Shown here: piece by piece, positions 5,363 to 5,923 of the stretch
Position numbering within the stretch: the stretch's first letter is position 1
Layout: the number at the start of each line of letters is the position of its first letter
Assembly: GCA_000715685.1 (NCBI GenBank)
Contig: KL569506.1
Span: forward strand, 29,254 to 35,176
Source: Streptomyces lilacinus
GTDB taxonomy: Bacteria; Actinomycetota; Actinomycetes; Streptomycetales; Streptomycetaceae
Direction of reading: 5' to 3'
DNA length: 5,923 nucleotides
Notes under the pieces: model-generated
What the model saw: the letters and a program-made list of their open reading frames with translations, nothing else
Databases searched by the model: none
What the model was told of the DNA's origin: nothing
Translations under genes and position numbers: made by a program

Positions 5363-5902
5363 GTGAGCACGACACCACCTGTTCTCGCCGCAGAGCTGGC
5401 GCAGGCGTGGGCCGACATTCAGCGGTTCCACCCCGAGCTGCCGGATCTAGCCGCGCCCGAATCGTTGATCGGGGAGTCGTCGTCCGCTTGCGGCGCCGAG
5501 CTCTCCTTCGAAAGGCTGCTGCACGAGGCAGTGCACGGCATCGCGGCCGCCCGCGGTGTCCGTGACACCTCTCGCGCCGGCCGCTACCACAACCGGCGGT
5601 TCCTGGCGATCGCCGAGGAGCTGGGGCTCGACCACAGCGAGGAGCCGCATCCCAGCAGCGGCTTCTCCCTGGTCGTGCTCAACCCCGAGGCGCGCAAGCG
5701 CTACCGCCCGACCATCGACAGACTGCAGCGCGCGCTCAAGGCCCACACCGTCGCCACCGCCGCCGACACCTCGCGGACCTTCCGCGGCCCGGCGGCGCGC
5801 CACGGCTCGTCCGGCGGCGGGGTGCGGGTGAAAGCGGTCTGCGAGTGCGGTCGCAACGTCCGGGTCGTGCCGTCGGTGCTCGCCCAGGCGCCGATCATGT
5901 GC
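5363..5902 (+). CDS. SprT-like zinc-metalloprotease-fold protein (3' truncated)
   Basis: About 180 residues are present before the contig runs into adapter sequence. LLHEAVHGIAAARG (52-65) carries a HExxH zinc motif (H54, E55, H58), followed by RAGRYHNRRFLAIAEELGL (71-89), where H76 is the likely third ligand; this order is typical of SprT-like domains. After a linker (about 130-153), VCECGRNVRV (159-168) and C180 look like the start of a zinc ribbon whose last cysteines lie off the contig. Such HExxH-plus-ribbon proteins are, from memory, frequent in actinobacterial plasmids, integrative elements and phages; their substrates are mostly unknown, although the related Spartan proteins cleave DNA-protein crosslinks. 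GTG 5363 is chosen because the usual family N-terminus (LAAELAQAWADIQ) follows; it has no clear Shine-Dalgarno sequence. An in-frame GTG at 5300 is an unlikely alternative, inside the palindromes. No TTA codon occurs before the adapter. Confidence 0.72.
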
Positions 5903-5923
5903 TGTCTCTTATACACATCTCTG
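5902..5923. other. Tn5/Nextera mosaic-end adapter left on the contig end
   Basis: CTGTCTCTTATACACATCT (5902-5920) is identical to the reverse complement of the 19-bp Tn5 mosaic end used in Nextera-type library preparation. It sits at the very end of the window and breaks the zinc ribbon of the last gene, replacing the expected glycines and cysteine with CLLYTSL. The three bases after it (CTG) match neither usual adapter continuation exactly. Genuine sequence ends at about 5901. Confidence 0.93.

Noticed and set aside
5112..5378. Small minus-strand open frame over the proS-SprT gap
   Set aside because: It runs through the proS terminator and operator region, lacks a ribosome binding site and shows no recognisable motif.
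5701..5916. Minus-strand open frame starting MYKRQ at the window end
   Set aside because: Its start codon and first residues come from the Tn5 mosaic-end adapter; the rest is antisense to the SprT-like gene.

Overview
The window is high-GC actinobacterial DNA, most likely from Streptomyces or a close relative. Evidence for this is the strong G/C bias at third codon positions, GTG starts, the glnD-ffh gene order known from Streptomyces chromosomes, and an Ffh protein of typical streptomycete form. It looks like the end of a draft assembly contig: the last ~22 bases match the Tn5/Nextera mosaic-end sequence rather than chromosome.

Layout. Bases 2-691 hold the 3' end of glnD (PII uridylyl/adenylyltransferase, two ACT domains). 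A 230-bp gap follows. It contains two CRISPR-like type I-E repeat units exactly 61 bp apart, with no cas genes in view, then a perfect 15-bp stem that probably ends glnD transcription. Next is ffh (922-2469, the SRP GTPase), complete with N, G and M domains. A 12-bp stem hairpin lies between ffh and the converging minus-strand gene for a class I SAM-dependent methyltransferase (2541-3368). A 334-bp divergent intergenic region separates the methyltransferase from proS (3703-5118). proS encodes a prolyl-tRNA synthetase of the archaeal/eukaryotic-like type and appears to be transcribed as a leaderless mRNA. proS ends in a hairpin terminator. About 200 bp of lower-GC, palindrome-rich DNA follows, with a probable promoter and operators. 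It leads into a truncated gene for a SprT-like zinc-metalloprotease-fold protein (5363 to about 5902) that runs into the adapter.

How the genes relate. glnD (nitrogen signalling), ffh (co-translational membrane targeting) and proS (tRNA charging) are housekeeping functions that share a neighbourhood but not a pathway, and each has its own terminator or promoter. The methyltransferase and SprT-like genes look like accessory insertions among them. No clear new multi-gene system is visible. The items most worth checking are the CRISPR-like relic, the leaderless proS promoter with a palindrome over its -10 box, the zinc-site loss in ProRS, the operator cluster upstream of the SprT-like gene, and the adapter artefact.
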